Positions 37,215 through 45,758 of a stretch of 64,000 bases of DNA are shown piece by piece. The translations under genes and the position numbers were made by a program. The notes under the pieces were generated by a model, which did not search any database, was not told where the DNA came from, and was given only the letters and a program-made list of their open reading frames with translations. Each line of letters starts with the position of its first letter. The stretch's first letter is position 1. The stretch is from Bacteroidales bacterium. GTDB lineage: Bacteria; Bacteroidota; Bacteroidia; Bacteroidales; FEN-979. The stretch lies in contig JANXZO010000051.1 in assembly GCA_025355465.1 (NCBI GenBank), forward strand, positions 30,178-94,177, in the 5' to 3' direction.

Positions 37215-39050
37215 CTATTTCGCAGTGGTAAACACCAGTTCCCTGTATCTGGGATTGTTCCATGCGTCCATCAACACTTTCAGGTCTGCATAGTTGTCGA
37301 CTGTAATTAGTCGTTTATCGATCTTCAGTTGACGTTTTACAATTATCTTTCCCTCGGCCTGTTTGATTTCAAAACTGAATGATCCGGCTTTATTACTGTA
37401 CTCTGTTTTTTTTGCCGGGGTGAAAATCGTCATTCCCGAAGGAAGGGAAAAGGTGAGTTGATAATTTTCATCAACCGGAGCCGGAAGTTCGAACGGTGTT
37501 TCCCTTCGTATCGATAGGGTTTTTATTCCCCAACCATCCACACCCGTGCCTATGGATGGAAGTGTTAAATAGTAATAATTGGAGTCTTTCCGAAAAGGTT
37601 TTTCGGCCGTTACACTCAACGTCTGGAAAAGTGCTTCAGCAGTAATACTGCTCTCCTTTATTCCGGTCAGGGCGCTGCCCGAAAGACTGCCTGAAAGACC
37701 ATTTTTTATCTTGTTTTTGTCGCGGGAAACTCCCAGCCAGGGGTATGCGGTGCCACGAAGCGAGATTGAGATTTCTCCGGTAAGAATCGGGTCGGATGAA
37801 ACAAGAAATGTTCCCATCAGGGTGGCATAAAAGTTAGTTGTCCCGGTTTTCAGGATAACTGGTTTAGCGGCCGGATCGAGCGTTATAAAAACCTTTGACG
37901 GCACGGAGGATTTGAGACAAACAGGATTTAATGTGGTCGCCGAAATCCATATGGTTCCCTCCTCTTTCAGCACTACTTTTACCCCGAAGTCTTCAATATC
38001 CGTAAGTGTTCCTATCTTTTCCTCAAAAAAAGAAGCATTTACAATAGCAAAGGGTGTTGCATCTATCCCGGCAGATTTGAGTAGCGTTGTTAACAGTAAG
38101 GTTTTTTCGAGGCTCGTTCCGCTGTTGCTGTTCCACACCTGTTCTGCTGTGCGGGACCGGTAACCTGCATAGCGAAGGGGAACCGGAATAAGTCTGAAAT
38201 CTCCTACCACCTTCTCCTGAATTTTTAACATAATATCAAATTTATCTTTGATATCCTTCGTCCACAAGGCCAACTCAGATTTCATGGCATCGGTTGCCGC
38301 ATAACCAAATGCGGGCTGTGTGGTTAGAAAAGGGAATGCTCCATTACGGTTCCCTATGGTCGAAAAAATCAACCGGGGATAATGGCTGTTTCCGCTCTCC
38401 TGTGCCTCTTCGGCCGATAACGCCGGAAGGTCTTTCAGATTCCAGGTAAAAACCTGCCAAATCCCCTCCCGTGTCTTTGTAGGAGGAAATTCAGCATTGA
38501 AAACCTGATAATAAAGCTCTTTGTCCATGGGAATCCGAATCCGCAAAACCAAAGTCTTTACAGGTTCGGTCTCTGCAAGTAGCTCATTCCCGCTAAGGGA
38601 TGGGAAACTTCCCTTTGAACTATGTATCGTATAATCAAGGTTGATTGTTGAATTGCGTTCAAGGCCTGTATGGGTTATCACCATTTCGCGAAGTGTATTG
38701 TAGGCGGGTGCATTGGCGGCAAATCCGGGAAGCACTTCATTGAACGCATTTTTTGGCGTTATCACCTTTTTGCCATCTGCCATTACAGTAAATACTTCAT
38801 TGAACCTGAGCTGCTGCTCAGTGGGATTATACACGATGAAAGTTTCGCCATAAAGACTATGGAATGACCGGTAAGTCTGAAGCTTTTGTTCCTTTGCATA
38901 CCGGTAATCCATACTGCCGTCAGGATTAAGTGTGTACTCCTTGGTAAGTGATAGATAAACTGCATCGCTTTTTTCGTCCTGGGCAAACAATTGCCGGGAG
39001 AAAGTAAATACGAAGAATAGCAGCAACACGATTTGAAAATTTCTCTTCAT
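37215..39050 (-). CDS. DUF3857/transglutaminase-like protein with lost catalytic triad
   Basis: An exported protein of 611 residues. The signal peptide is followed by a beta-sandwich DUF3857 domain (about 30-200), a transglutaminase-like core (about 260-380) and a C-terminal beta domain. It parallels the upstream gene but all three catalytic positions differ. GVCKDKA is GTSLEKT (Ser313), the His of FNHC is Phe355, and the Asp of LLDPT is Ala371. It should have no peptidase or transglutaminase activity and may bind rather than cut. It is the last gene of the nadA-to-transglutaminase operon, and its stop lies 5 bp from that of dnaG. Confidence 0.8.
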   Translation of the reverse strand: MKRNFQIVLLLFFVFTFSRQLFAQDEKSDAVYLSLTKEYTLNPDGSMDYRYAKEQKLQTYRSFHSLYGETFIVYNPTEQQLRFNEVFTVMADGKKVITPKNAFNEVLPGFAANAPAYNTLREMVITHTGLERNSTINLDYTIHSSKGSFPSLSGNELLAETEPVKTLVLRIRIPMDKELYYQVFNAEFPPTKTREGIWQVFTWNLKDLPALSAEEAQESGNSHYPRLIFSTIGNRNGAFPFLTTQPAFGYAATDAMKSELALWTKDIKDKFDIMLKIQEKVVGDFRLIPVPLRYAGYRSRTAEQVWNSNSGTSLEKTLLLTTLLKSAGIDATPFAIVNASFFEEKIGTLTDIEDFGVKVVLKEEGTIWISATTLNPVCLKSSVPSKVFITLDPAAKPVILKTGTTNFYATLMGTFLVSSDPILTGEISISLRGTAYPWLGVSRDKNKIKNGLSGSLSGSALTGIKESSITAEALFQTLSVTAEKPFRKDSNYYYLTLPSIGTGVDGWGIKTLSIRRETPFELPAPVDENYQLTFSLPSGMTIFTPAKKTEYSNKAGSFSFEIKQAEGKIIVKRQLKIDKRLITVDNYADLKVLMDAWNNPRYRELVFTTAK

Positions 39051-39080
39051 ATCAAGGTTTTATTTCAACGGTGGATCGAT

Positions 39081-41027
39081 TTAAAGTTCAATAATGACAG
39101 CATGTTCGGAAAAATGATTCTGGGCATCAACTGCAGCTTTATATTGAGGCCAGTCTGTCGTTTCATAGATACGCTTTCCAAACTTCGCCACTCCTGTAAA
39201 TGTAAGGATGGTGTTATTGAGCTTATAGCCCCCATGATAAGAGGCTGCATCTCCTTCGCTGACTATGCTTTCGGGAATTCTGCATAGGCTCTTCAGCGCC
39301 GGAAGCTGCATTGACTCGTCAATTTCAACAACCCGCGAACACCGGTCGCGAAATGGAAATTTCCGCTCTTTAATCCCGGTGTCGAACGAGAGCTGGCCCT
39401 GGTATGTTTTAAAAATTCCAGCAGGTCCCAAGGGGATAAACAGTAAAGTATTACCCGATACAAGGGCAAATTCCGGGATCACAAAATCGATGGCAATCCA
39501 AATGTTCATGCCCAGATAATCATTGGGGTCAGCATATTTCACCTGTGTAATTTTGGCCTGTGGCCATAAGCGTAAAACTTCACGTTCCACGTTCTGGAAC
39601 CAGACGCTTCTGGGCGAATTTTTAAACAACCCGCGTACCGAAGCATCTGATTGCCCTTCAGCGGCAATTGTAATGCGTCCGCGAAGGGTTCCTTCTGCCG
39701 AAAGTTCGCTCACTCCATTGATTTTCACAAAATGGTTTTCTGGATCCGAAATCGGTGTTGTTGCAAGGTCGGCACCTTCGGGGACGCCCATGAGATATTG
39801 CTGCTGCTGTTCTGCACTTGACCAGAGTTCACGAACAAACGGAACCCAGGTTGGATCGAGAAGATGATATTTTCCATCACGTAACTTTACAACCGTAACG
39901 CAATGATTAAACTGGTCGGCCGGAATATAGTCGATACGCGACCCTGCCATGGTCATTGCAGCATACGATTTGAACCCGGCCGCACGCAGCATGGTGATAA
40001 GCATACCCGCTTTGTCCTTGCAAACACCGCATCGATCGGCAAAAGTCATTGATCCCTTGTGAAGTGTAAACCCCTCTCCATCACCCATAGAGATACCTGA
40101 ATAGCGGATTTCGTCGGCACACCAGTGTGTCAGTCTTGAAACAGAATCCATCTCATTTGAGGCCCCCCGCAGGATATCTTTTACTTTGGCATTGATCTCG
40201 GCGGTAGTCTCAAAACTTCCAAAATCTTCGTTGACTTTGAAAAACCATGTTGATTTGGCAAGCCAATCAGGACTTGTTGAAAGCAGTAATTTGGGGGCAA
40301 TATCTGACAGGGCCACCATCTTTGGTTCACTTTTTATAGGCAGGATCTCCTTTTTTGAGAACAGGTAAACCATTTTTCCATTCTCCATCCATGCTGAGGT
40401 GGTACACTCTCCATTGTAAAACTCATACTGAAGTTGTTTGTCTTTGGGCACTGAAACCTTATAGGTCTTGATTTTTACGGGATTAAATCCGAAAAATTCA
40501 ACAATATCATAAAACTGCCCCTTCATGGGGGGTATATATCTGTCGTCGTCATCGGTTCCCAGCAAGGCATAGGTAAACCCTTTGCGAAACATGATTACCT
40601 CAACAGCATCTCCCGGCTCAACCCGGCCTACTTCGAGCATGATTTCTCTCGCCCCCCAGTAAATCGCCCTTGCAGGAGCGGGATAATCCTGAACCTTGGC
40701 AATATCCAGGAATACAACCTGGCCATTTTTTTTATAAATAACCGCCTTTTTAATTTCTGCAAACGCAGAAAGCGGATCGTATCCATATTTAATTACACCC
40801 AGCTCAATAGTGCCTTTGGAATTCAAAACCTTGGTCAGGGTATGTGTCCATACATAAGTCAGACCCGATTCCTGAACATCAACACTTGTGCTGTCAAAAA
40901 CAATAAGTTGATTGTCGTTGGCATATTTTGATCCGTCACCGGTTTTTAGCAGGATCTCCTTAACAGGATCCTGAGCCACAGCGGATACACCAAATCCGAT
41001 TAACAATGCCAGAAGTAACCTTTTCAT
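39081..41027 (-). CDS. DUF3857/transglutaminase-like protein with intact triad
   Basis: An exported protein of 648 residues with a signal peptide (MKRLLLALLIGFGVSAVAQ). It has an N-terminal DUF3857 beta-sandwich, a transglutaminase core with Cys336 (CGVCKDKAGML), His375 (DQFNHCV) and Asp391 (HLLDPTW), and a C-terminal beta domain. The family contains periplasmic cysteine peptidases or amidases of largely unknown substrate. Its ATG overlaps the stop of the REC-PAS gene (ATGA), so the two are translationally coupled. The next gene, 30 bp on, is its disarmed paralogue. Confidence 0.86.
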   Translation of the reverse strand: MKRLLLALLIGFGVSAVAQDPVKEILLKTGDGSKYANDNQLIVFDSTSVDVQESGLTYVWTHTLTKVLNSKGTIELGVIKYGYDPLSAFAEIKKAVIYKKNGQVVFLDIAKVQDYPAPARAIYWGAREIMLEVGRVEPGDAVEVIMFRKGFTYALLGTDDDDRYIPPMKGQFYDIVEFFGFNPVKIKTYKVSVPKDKQLQYEFYNGECTTSAWMENGKMVYLFSKKEILPIKSEPKMVALSDIAPKLLLSTSPDWLAKSTWFFKVNEDFGSFETTAEINAKVKDILRGASNEMDSVSRLTHWCADEIRYSGISMGDGEGFTLHKGSMTFADRCGVCKDKAGMLITMLRAAGFKSYAAMTMAGSRIDYIPADQFNHCVTVVKLRDGKYHLLDPTWVPFVRELWSSAEQQQQYLMGVPEGADLATTPISDPENHFVKINGVSELSAEGTLRGRITIAAEGQSDASVRGLFKNSPRSVWFQNVEREVLRLWPQAKITQVKYADPNDYLGMNIWIAIDFVIPEFALVSGNTLLFIPLGPAGIFKTYQGQLSFDTGIKERKFPFRDRCSRVVEIDESMQLPALKSLCRIPESIVSEGDAASYHGGYKLNNTILTFTGVAKFGKRIYETTDWPQYKAAVDAQNHFSEHAVIIEL

Positions 41028-41893
41028 AACGATCGTGGATTTAATACCTGACCCCTGCTTTCCAATATACTCTCCTTCATATCGGTAATATCAAGAAATG
41101 TCTGATGAAGCGCCTGATTCCCCTTATATTCGACAGGCCGGATATAGGTTTCGAGCCAGCGAAGTGCACCGTCCTTGCGGAAGATCCTGATCTGGGAATG
41201 TTGACTAAGGTTCTCCCCACGCATTCTCGATTGCGACATGCCGACCTCTCTGGCCTGGTCCTCGGGATGCAACAATCCGATTATTTCACGGATCGAGAAA
41301 TTCAAAAACTCCTCAAGGCGGTATCCGAAAATTTCGGCTGTACGGTTATTCGCAAATACAAACCGCTCGTTCTGCATTATTGTAAGACCCATCAGGGAAT
41401 TATCGATAATGGTCTGGTACAATGCCATTACTTCATGGTTCTCCTGGGTTCGTTTTTCGAGAAGTGCCTCCAGGTCCTTCTGATATAGCTTATTCTCAAG
41501 CTCCAGGTTGCGCTGGTAAGCCGCAATTTCAATGGTCATCTTGGTCTGCTCCATGTCGATGGGCTTAAGAAGATAACCAAAAGGTTTGATTTTAAATGAA
41601 CGTTCATAAATCTCCTTTGAACTCTGACCCGTCAAAAAAATAATCCCGCAATTGAATTTTTCATTGATAAGTTTGGCGGTTTCAATTCCATCCATCTCCC
41701 CCCGCAGGTGAATGTCCATCAGAACTATTTCTGGCTCCCTGCCGGCAATTGACAACTTGGTAATATCCTCAAGACAAGACTCTCCTCTTGTCGAACTTCC
41801 CGGGATCTCATAACCAAAATGCTGAAGTTGTGATTTCAGGCTGGCCGAGATCAGTAATTCGTCCTCGACAATGTAGATACTGATCGGTTTCAT
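41024..41893 (-). CDS. Response regulator with receiver and PAS domains
   Basis: A protein of 289 residues. The receiver domain (1-125) has Asp60 in IVLMDIH and Lys110 in YLLKPI. A coiled-coil linker (about 125-160) is followed by one PAS domain (about 160-275: IMQNERFVFANNRTAEIFGY ... FRKDGALRWLETYIRPV ... FLDITDMKES). It stops right where a histidine kinase or cyclase domain would normally begin, so there is no output enzyme. The receiver-linker part resembles the protein at 2463-3152. It is coupled by a 4-bp overlap to the active transglutaminase-like gene, which could reflect regulation of that envelope enzyme's operon. Confidence 0.87.
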   Translation of the reverse strand: MKPISIYIVEDELLISASLKSQLQHFGYEIPGSSTRGESCLEDITKLSIAGREPEIVLMDIHLRGEMDGIETAKLINEKFNCGIIFLTGQSSKEIYERSFKIKPFGYLLKPIDMEQTKMTIEIAAYQRNLELENKLYQKDLEALLEKRTQENHEVMALYQTIIDNSLMGLTIMQNERFVFANNRTAEIFGYRLEEFLNFSIREIIGLLHPEDQAREVGMSQSRMRGENLSQHSQIRIFRKDGALRWLETYIRPVEYKGNQALHQTFLDITDMKESILESRGQVLNPRSL

Positions 41894-41918
41894 GAATATA
41901 AATTTCTGTTAAATAACG

Positions 41919-42785
41919 TTATGGTTTATCACTGATCATTTTAAGCATGTTGACCTCAATTTCGTCAAGAAAACGATATTCTCCGCGTGGCAGATTCTTT
42001 TTGGTCAATCCTGCATAATAGACACGGTCAAGCTTTACAACTTTATAGTCGAGTGATTCAAAAATGCGCCTTACAACACGGTTCTGGCCAGAGTGCAGTT
42101 CAAGGCCAACTTGTTTCTTGTCTTTTCCATCGCCGACATATTCAAGTGTGTCAATCTTGATAAAGCCATCTTCCAGCTTCAACCCATCAACAATTTTTGT
42201 AAAATCTGGTTTGGAGAGGTTCTTATCAAGCTCAACATGGTATATTTTTCGGATGCCATAGCGAGGGTGTGTCAATTTCTTGGCAATGTTTCCGTCGTTG
42301 GTAAACAGCAGTAATCCGGTGGTGTTTCTGTCGAGTCGGCCAACCGGGTAGACGCGTTCCCTGCAAGCTCCTGCAATCAGGCTCATGACGGTTTTTCGTT
42401 TCTCAGGATCATCCACAGTGGTGATATATCCCTTGGGCTTGTTGAGCAGGATATAACGTGGTTTTTCACGGCTGATCGTCTGGTCTCCGTACATGACCTT
42501 GTCGGTCGGTGCTATTTTTGTTCCCAGTTCAGTAACGATTTTTCCGTTTACCTGTACAGCGCCCGCCTGAATGAGTTTATCAGCTTCACGCCTTGAACAC
42601 ACTCCTGAGTTTGAAATGTATTTATTAAGCCGGATCAGGTCTTCGCCATCTTTTTTTATCCTTGGTTTACCCCGACCTTTAATTACAGGCCCCGGTCTTA
42701 CCGCTGATGCCACCGGCTTGGTTTGTCTAATCTGCTTTTCCGATCTTGCTGGTTTTTCTGGTCTCATCCTACTCCTCCTTTTCAA
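41919..42785 (-). CDS. rluB: Ribosomal large-subunit pseudouridine synthase (RluB/RsuA family)
   Basis: A protein of 288 residues. A basic N-terminal extension (1-45) is followed by an S4 RNA-binding domain (IRLNKYISNSGVCSRREADKL) and the synthase domain with the catalytic motif GRLDRNTTGLLLFTNDG (Asp of GRLD). Then come YHVELDKNL and SGQNRVVRRIFESL. This is the RsuA/RluB/E/F subfamily. RluB (23S rRNA) is the usual Bacteroidota assignment, but the exact uridine cannot be read from sequence. It overlaps the MORN-type repeat gene by 17 bp and lies 25 bp before the REC-PAS gene. Confidence 0.88.
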   Translation of the reverse strand: MKRRSRMRPEKPARSEKQIRQTKPVASAVRPGPVIKGRGKPRIKKDGEDLIRLNKYISNSGVCSRREADKLIQAGAVQVNGKIVTELGTKIAPTDKVMYGDQTISREKPRYILLNKPKGYITTVDDPEKRKTVMSLIAGACRERVYPVGRLDRNTTGLLLFTNDGNIAKKLTHPRYGIRKIYHVELDKNLSKPDFTKIVDGLKLEDGFIKIDTLEYVGDGKDKKQVGLELHSGQNRVVRRIFESLDYKVVKLDRVYYAGLTKKNLPRGEYRFLDEIEVNMLKMISDKP

Positions 42786-44331
42786 ATGGGGGTTTAATTT
42801 TTATTCCGTCATACCGGGTCTCTACACCGTTTTTGTATGTTGTCATCATGAATAAGGTGCCATCATAATTGTATTTCATCCACTCCCCCTCTTTTCGGCC
42901 CATGATAAACAACCCTTCGTCCTTTATTTTTCCATTGTCCCAGTAGTAAATATGTTTACCGTCGGGAAGATCCTCCGTGAAACTACCCTTAAAACTGATA
43001 ATGCTGTCTGTTTTTGTTCCATCATTGATCAGGTAATAACTAAGCCACAAGCCTGTGCGCTGACCATCACGATAATTGCCTTTGTTGTAGCAGTCGCCAA
43101 TCACTTCAAACCATAGCCCCTCCTCGAGTCCATTTACATATTCACCTTCCTCTATGATCTTTCCGTTTTCATCATATTCCGTGGACATGCCATCGTGCAG
43201 GCCATTTCTGTACGACTCCTCTTTCAGTAATTTTGAATTTTCATAATACCATCGCCAGGTGCCATCCAATTTTCCGTTTTTATTAAATTTTCCGATCTGT
43301 TCGATTTTGGCATTCGGATGATAGTATTTCCACTCACCAGCCTGCTTTCCATTGTCATAATTCCCTTCGGCTTTCAGGGTTCCGTCTGAATAAAAATCTT
43401 TCCAGTGTCCGTCACGGTTGCCATCTTCTTTAATAATTCCCTCAGAAATAATGATTCCATTCTGATAAACAAAGCCCTTCTCAATCTTGCCCGCTGTACT
43501 ATACTCCCTTTTTACCCCCTCTAGTATGCCGTTGCGGTACATAGCGCTAACTTTAATTTTTCCATCGGGATAATATTCGTTTTGAATATCCAATTTTAAA
43601 ATTTCCTGCGCCTCGGGCTGAATAATATCGTTGGAATATTTGGAAATTTTCTGAAGATCTCCATTTTCGGCATAATCCTTAAAGTACCCGTCTTTCTTAT
43701 CGTCACGATACTTTCCTTCCTGCTTGATATTTCCATTCTCCCAGAAAATGTACCATCTTCCCTGTTTCCAGCCATTACCGTCCTTTCGGTTGATTCTCAG
43801 CCTGTCAATAATAAAACCACGCTTATATTCCGTCAGGGTTATGATGGTGCCATCCTTGTCATATTCTTTGCCAAATCCCTGCTCCATCCCATTCACAAAT
43901 GGCACAACCAGTTTTATCCTGCCTTCAGCATCAAGGTATGTTGTAAATCCCTCTTTGATGTCATTTTTAAAATTTTCTTTGATGGTCTCCTTGTCAAGAT
44001 AGGATATTTTCAAACCCTCCTTTTTTCCTTTCCGATAGTTGACTTCAAGTATCACCTTTCCCGATTCATTGAAAAATTTCCAGGCGCTGTCGAGTTCGAA
44101 ATTTTTCCGGTTCCCTTCCGATTTTATCTTTCCGTTGGTAAAGTATGCCTTCCAGTATCCTTCCGGCTTTCCATCCTTCATCATTCCCTCACTGGATAAT
44201 TTACCGCCAGGGTAATAAAACTTACGGTAGCCGTCATGATTGACAGTATCCTGGCCGAAAACCTGAAATGTTATTGCAAAAGCAGAAATAATAAGTGCTG
44301 TTTTGAAATAAATGTGCCTTGGTGGCTTCAT
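42769..44331 (-). CDS. Secreted MORN-type repeat protein (YwqK-like repeats)
   Basis: A protein of 520 residues with a signal peptide (hydrophobic residues 9-24, ending FQVFG). The rest is more than a dozen tandem repeats of about 23 residues. Examples are YYPGGKLSSEGMMKDGKPEG, YFTNGKIKSEGN, YYHPNAKIEQIGKF, WYYENSKLLKEESYRNGLHD and YYWDNGKIKDEGLF: the MORN_2/YwqK antitoxin-like repeat. Such proteins are beta-rich and occur widely in Bacteroidota; YwqK is a toxin-antidote annotation, but no toxin gene is present here. The ATG at 44331 is chosen because it is followed by the signal peptide and lies 20 bp after the nadA stop. Confidence 0.85.
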   Translation of the reverse strand: MKPPRHIYFKTALIISAFAITFQVFGQDTVNHDGYRKFYYPGGKLSSEGMMKDGKPEGYWKAYFTNGKIKSEGNRKNFELDSAWKFFNESGKVILEVNYRKGKKEGLKISYLDKETIKENFKNDIKEGFTTYLDAEGRIKLVVPFVNGMEQGFGKEYDKDGTIITLTEYKRGFIIDRLRINRKDGNGWKQGRWYIFWENGNIKQEGKYRDDKKDGYFKDYAENGDLQKISKYSNDIIQPEAQEILKLDIQNEYYPDGKIKVSAMYRNGILEGVKREYSTAGKIEKGFVYQNGIIISEGIIKEDGNRDGHWKDFYSDGTLKAEGNYDNGKQAGEWKYYHPNAKIEQIGKFNKNGKLDGTWRWYYENSKLLKEESYRNGLHDGMSTEYDENGKIIEEGEYVNGLEEGLWFEVIGDCYNKGNYRDGQRTGLWLSYYLINDGTKTDSIISFKGSFTEDLPDGKHIYYWDNGKIKDEGLFIMGRKEGEWMKYNYDGTLFMMTTYKNGVETRYDGIKIKPPFEKEE

Positions 44332-44350
44332 GATAACCCGGTGAAAAATT

Positions 44351-45271
44351 TTATTTTGACAACTCCAACATTCGCAAGATAGGATTCTTTGCCTTTTCGA
44401 TAACATCTGCTGATAACTTTAATTCAGGTTGCTCCATCAACAGACAATTATACAATTTCTCTAGTGTGTTCATTTTCATGTAAGGACAGTCGTTACATGA
44501 ACATTTTTCATCGGTTGGCACAATTAAAAATTCCTTCTTAGGAGAAGATTTTCTCATTTGATGAAGGATGCCTGACTCGGTTGCTACAATAAATTTCTGA
44601 TGTGTGCTCTTAATTGTATAATCCAGCAGCCCTGTGGTTGATCCGATATAATCGGCCATTTCAAGAACTACTGCCTGGCATTCTGGATGAGCAATCAATT
44701 GTGCATCAGGATTTTCAGCTTTAAGTCGTATGATCTCTTCGGCTTTGATGACATCGTGAACCTCACAGGATCCGTTCCACAAAATCATTTTCCTGCCTGT
44801 AATATTGTTAATATATCCTCCGAGATTTTTATCGGGCGCAAAAATGATCTTTTGTTCCTTTGGAATGGATTCAACAATTTTTATCGCATTGCTGGATGTA
44901 CATATGACATCCGAAAGAACTTTAATCTCAGCTGAACAATTGATATATGAAATTACAATATGATCCTGATGTTGCTCTTTGAAAGTTTTAAACTTGTCCG
45001 GTGGACAGGAATCTGCCAGCGAGCACCCGGCATTCATATCCGGGATCAGAACCTTTTTAGCCGGATTCAGTATTTTTGCAGTTTCTGCCATAAAATGAAC
45101 ACCCGCAAAAACTATAATTGAAGCCTGAGTTTCCAATGCACTTTGCGATAAACCCAAACTGTCTCCAACATAATCTGCAACATCCTGAATTTCTGGTACC
45201 TGATAATAGTGCGCCAGAATTATTGCATTTTTTTGTTTCTTGAGCTTCGATATTTTTTCTGCAACATTCAT
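44351..45271 (-). CDS. nadA: Quinolinate synthase A
   Basis: A [4Fe-4S] enzyme of 306 residues that condenses iminoaspartate with dihydroxyacetone phosphate to make quinolinate for NAD synthesis. The cluster cysteines are in MNAGCSLAD, WNGSCEVHD and the SCNDCPYM end. Substrate motifs ILAHYYQVPEIQDVADYVGDS and FAGVHFMAETAKIL are intact. The ATG at 45271 is chosen over the TTG at 45274; a strong AAGGAGA lies about 11 bp upstream. nadB and nadC are not in the window. It heads the leftward operon down to 37215. Confidence 0.95.
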   Translation of the reverse strand: MNVAEKISKLKKQKNAIILAHYYQVPEIQDVADYVGDSLGLSQSALETQASIIVFAGVHFMAETAKILNPAKKVLIPDMNAGCSLADSCPPDKFKTFKEQHQDHIVISYINCSAEIKVLSDVICTSSNAIKIVESIPKEQKIIFAPDKNLGGYINNITGRKMILWNGSCEVHDVIKAEEIIRLKAENPDAQLIAHPECQAVVLEMADYIGSTTGLLDYTIKSTHQKFIVATESGILHQMRKSSPKKEFLIVPTDEKCSCNDCPYMKMNTLEKLYNCLLMEQPELKLSADVIEKAKNPILRMLELSK

Positions 45272-45282
45272 CAACTCTGCAA

Positions 45283-45289
45283 TCTCCTT
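45283..45289 (-). promoter_or_regulatory. Unusually strong ribosome-binding site of nadA
   Basis: The minus strand reads AAGGAGA about 11 bp before the nadA ATG at 45271. Most genes in this window lack such a sequence, as is common in Bacteroidota, so nadA may rely on Shine-Dalgarno pairing or be strongly translated. Confidence 0.55.
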
Positions 45290-45629
45290 TACTTTTAAAT
45301 AATAATATAAAAGTCTTTTTATTCTTATTATTGTTATAATTCCCGTTGATACGGTTCATTACTTTTATGGATAAAATTTGTTAATGGCGGATTTCTATTT
45401 AAACTAACAGTATTTTAAAAATTATCATTATATAAATAACTTGTAAACAGTGAATTGATATAGTTATCAAGAGGTGTTAATAACGTGCATTGTTTATAAA
45501 TAGTATGGTAGAACACAATCAAATCATGTTAATATTGGATGATAAACAAGGTTGAAATTTGTCTGGGTGTTAAAGTCTTTGGTCAATGGAATCAAATCTG
45601 TGATTTTATAAATAGTTTGCCACAAAATT

Positions 45630-45653
45630 ACACACTTGTTAACAATAGTGTGT
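45630..45653. repeat. Nested inverted repeat (putative operator)
   Basis: ACACACT (45630-45636) and AGTGTGT (45647-45653) are perfect 7-bp arms enclosing the palindrome TTGTTAACAA (45636-45645). Such symmetry suits a dimeric regulator. It lies about 53 bp upstream of the rpiB -33 element. An NAD-responsive regulator of nadA is one possibility, but none is encoded here. Confidence 0.45.
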
Positions 45654-45705
45654 GAAAAATATAAAAAATTGATTTAGAGCATAGTAAAAATTTTCAAATT
45701 TTCTT

Positions 45706-45740
45706 TTTGCTTCATTTTGATTTCATTATCTTTACATTTG
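45706..45740 (+). promoter_or_regulatory. Candidate rpiB promoter
   Basis: TTTG (45706-45709), a 23-bp spacer and TACATTTG (45733-45740, consensus TAnnTTTG) lie 18 bp before the rpiB ATG. The spacer is slightly long. Confidence 0.5.
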
Positions 45741-45758
45741 TAAAAAAAGTAATTAACA

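Larger units (their letters stand above)
45290..45758. other. AT-rich divergent spacer between nadA and rpiB
   Basis: This is the only gap of over 300 bp in the window. It is strongly AT-rich, has no credible ORF, and repeats the words TGTTAA, GTTAATA and TTATAAATA several times. It contains the nested inverted repeat at 45630-45653 and the rpiB promoter at 45706-45740. No exact DnaA box (TTATCCACA) was seen, and no riboswitch or tRNA fold was recognised. It probably holds the divergent promoters and regulator sites for nadA and rpiB. Confidence 0.55.

Noticed and set aside
42769..44331. MORN/YwqK repeat gene as the antitoxin of a toxin-antitoxin pair
   Set aside because: The neighbours are nadA and rluB, no small toxin ORF is present, and the protein carries a signal peptide.
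45290..45758. Possible replication origin in the AT-rich spacer
   Set aside because: No exact DnaA boxes (TTATCCACA) and no dnaA or gidA/parAB genes nearby. dnaG alone, 8 kb away, is not enough.
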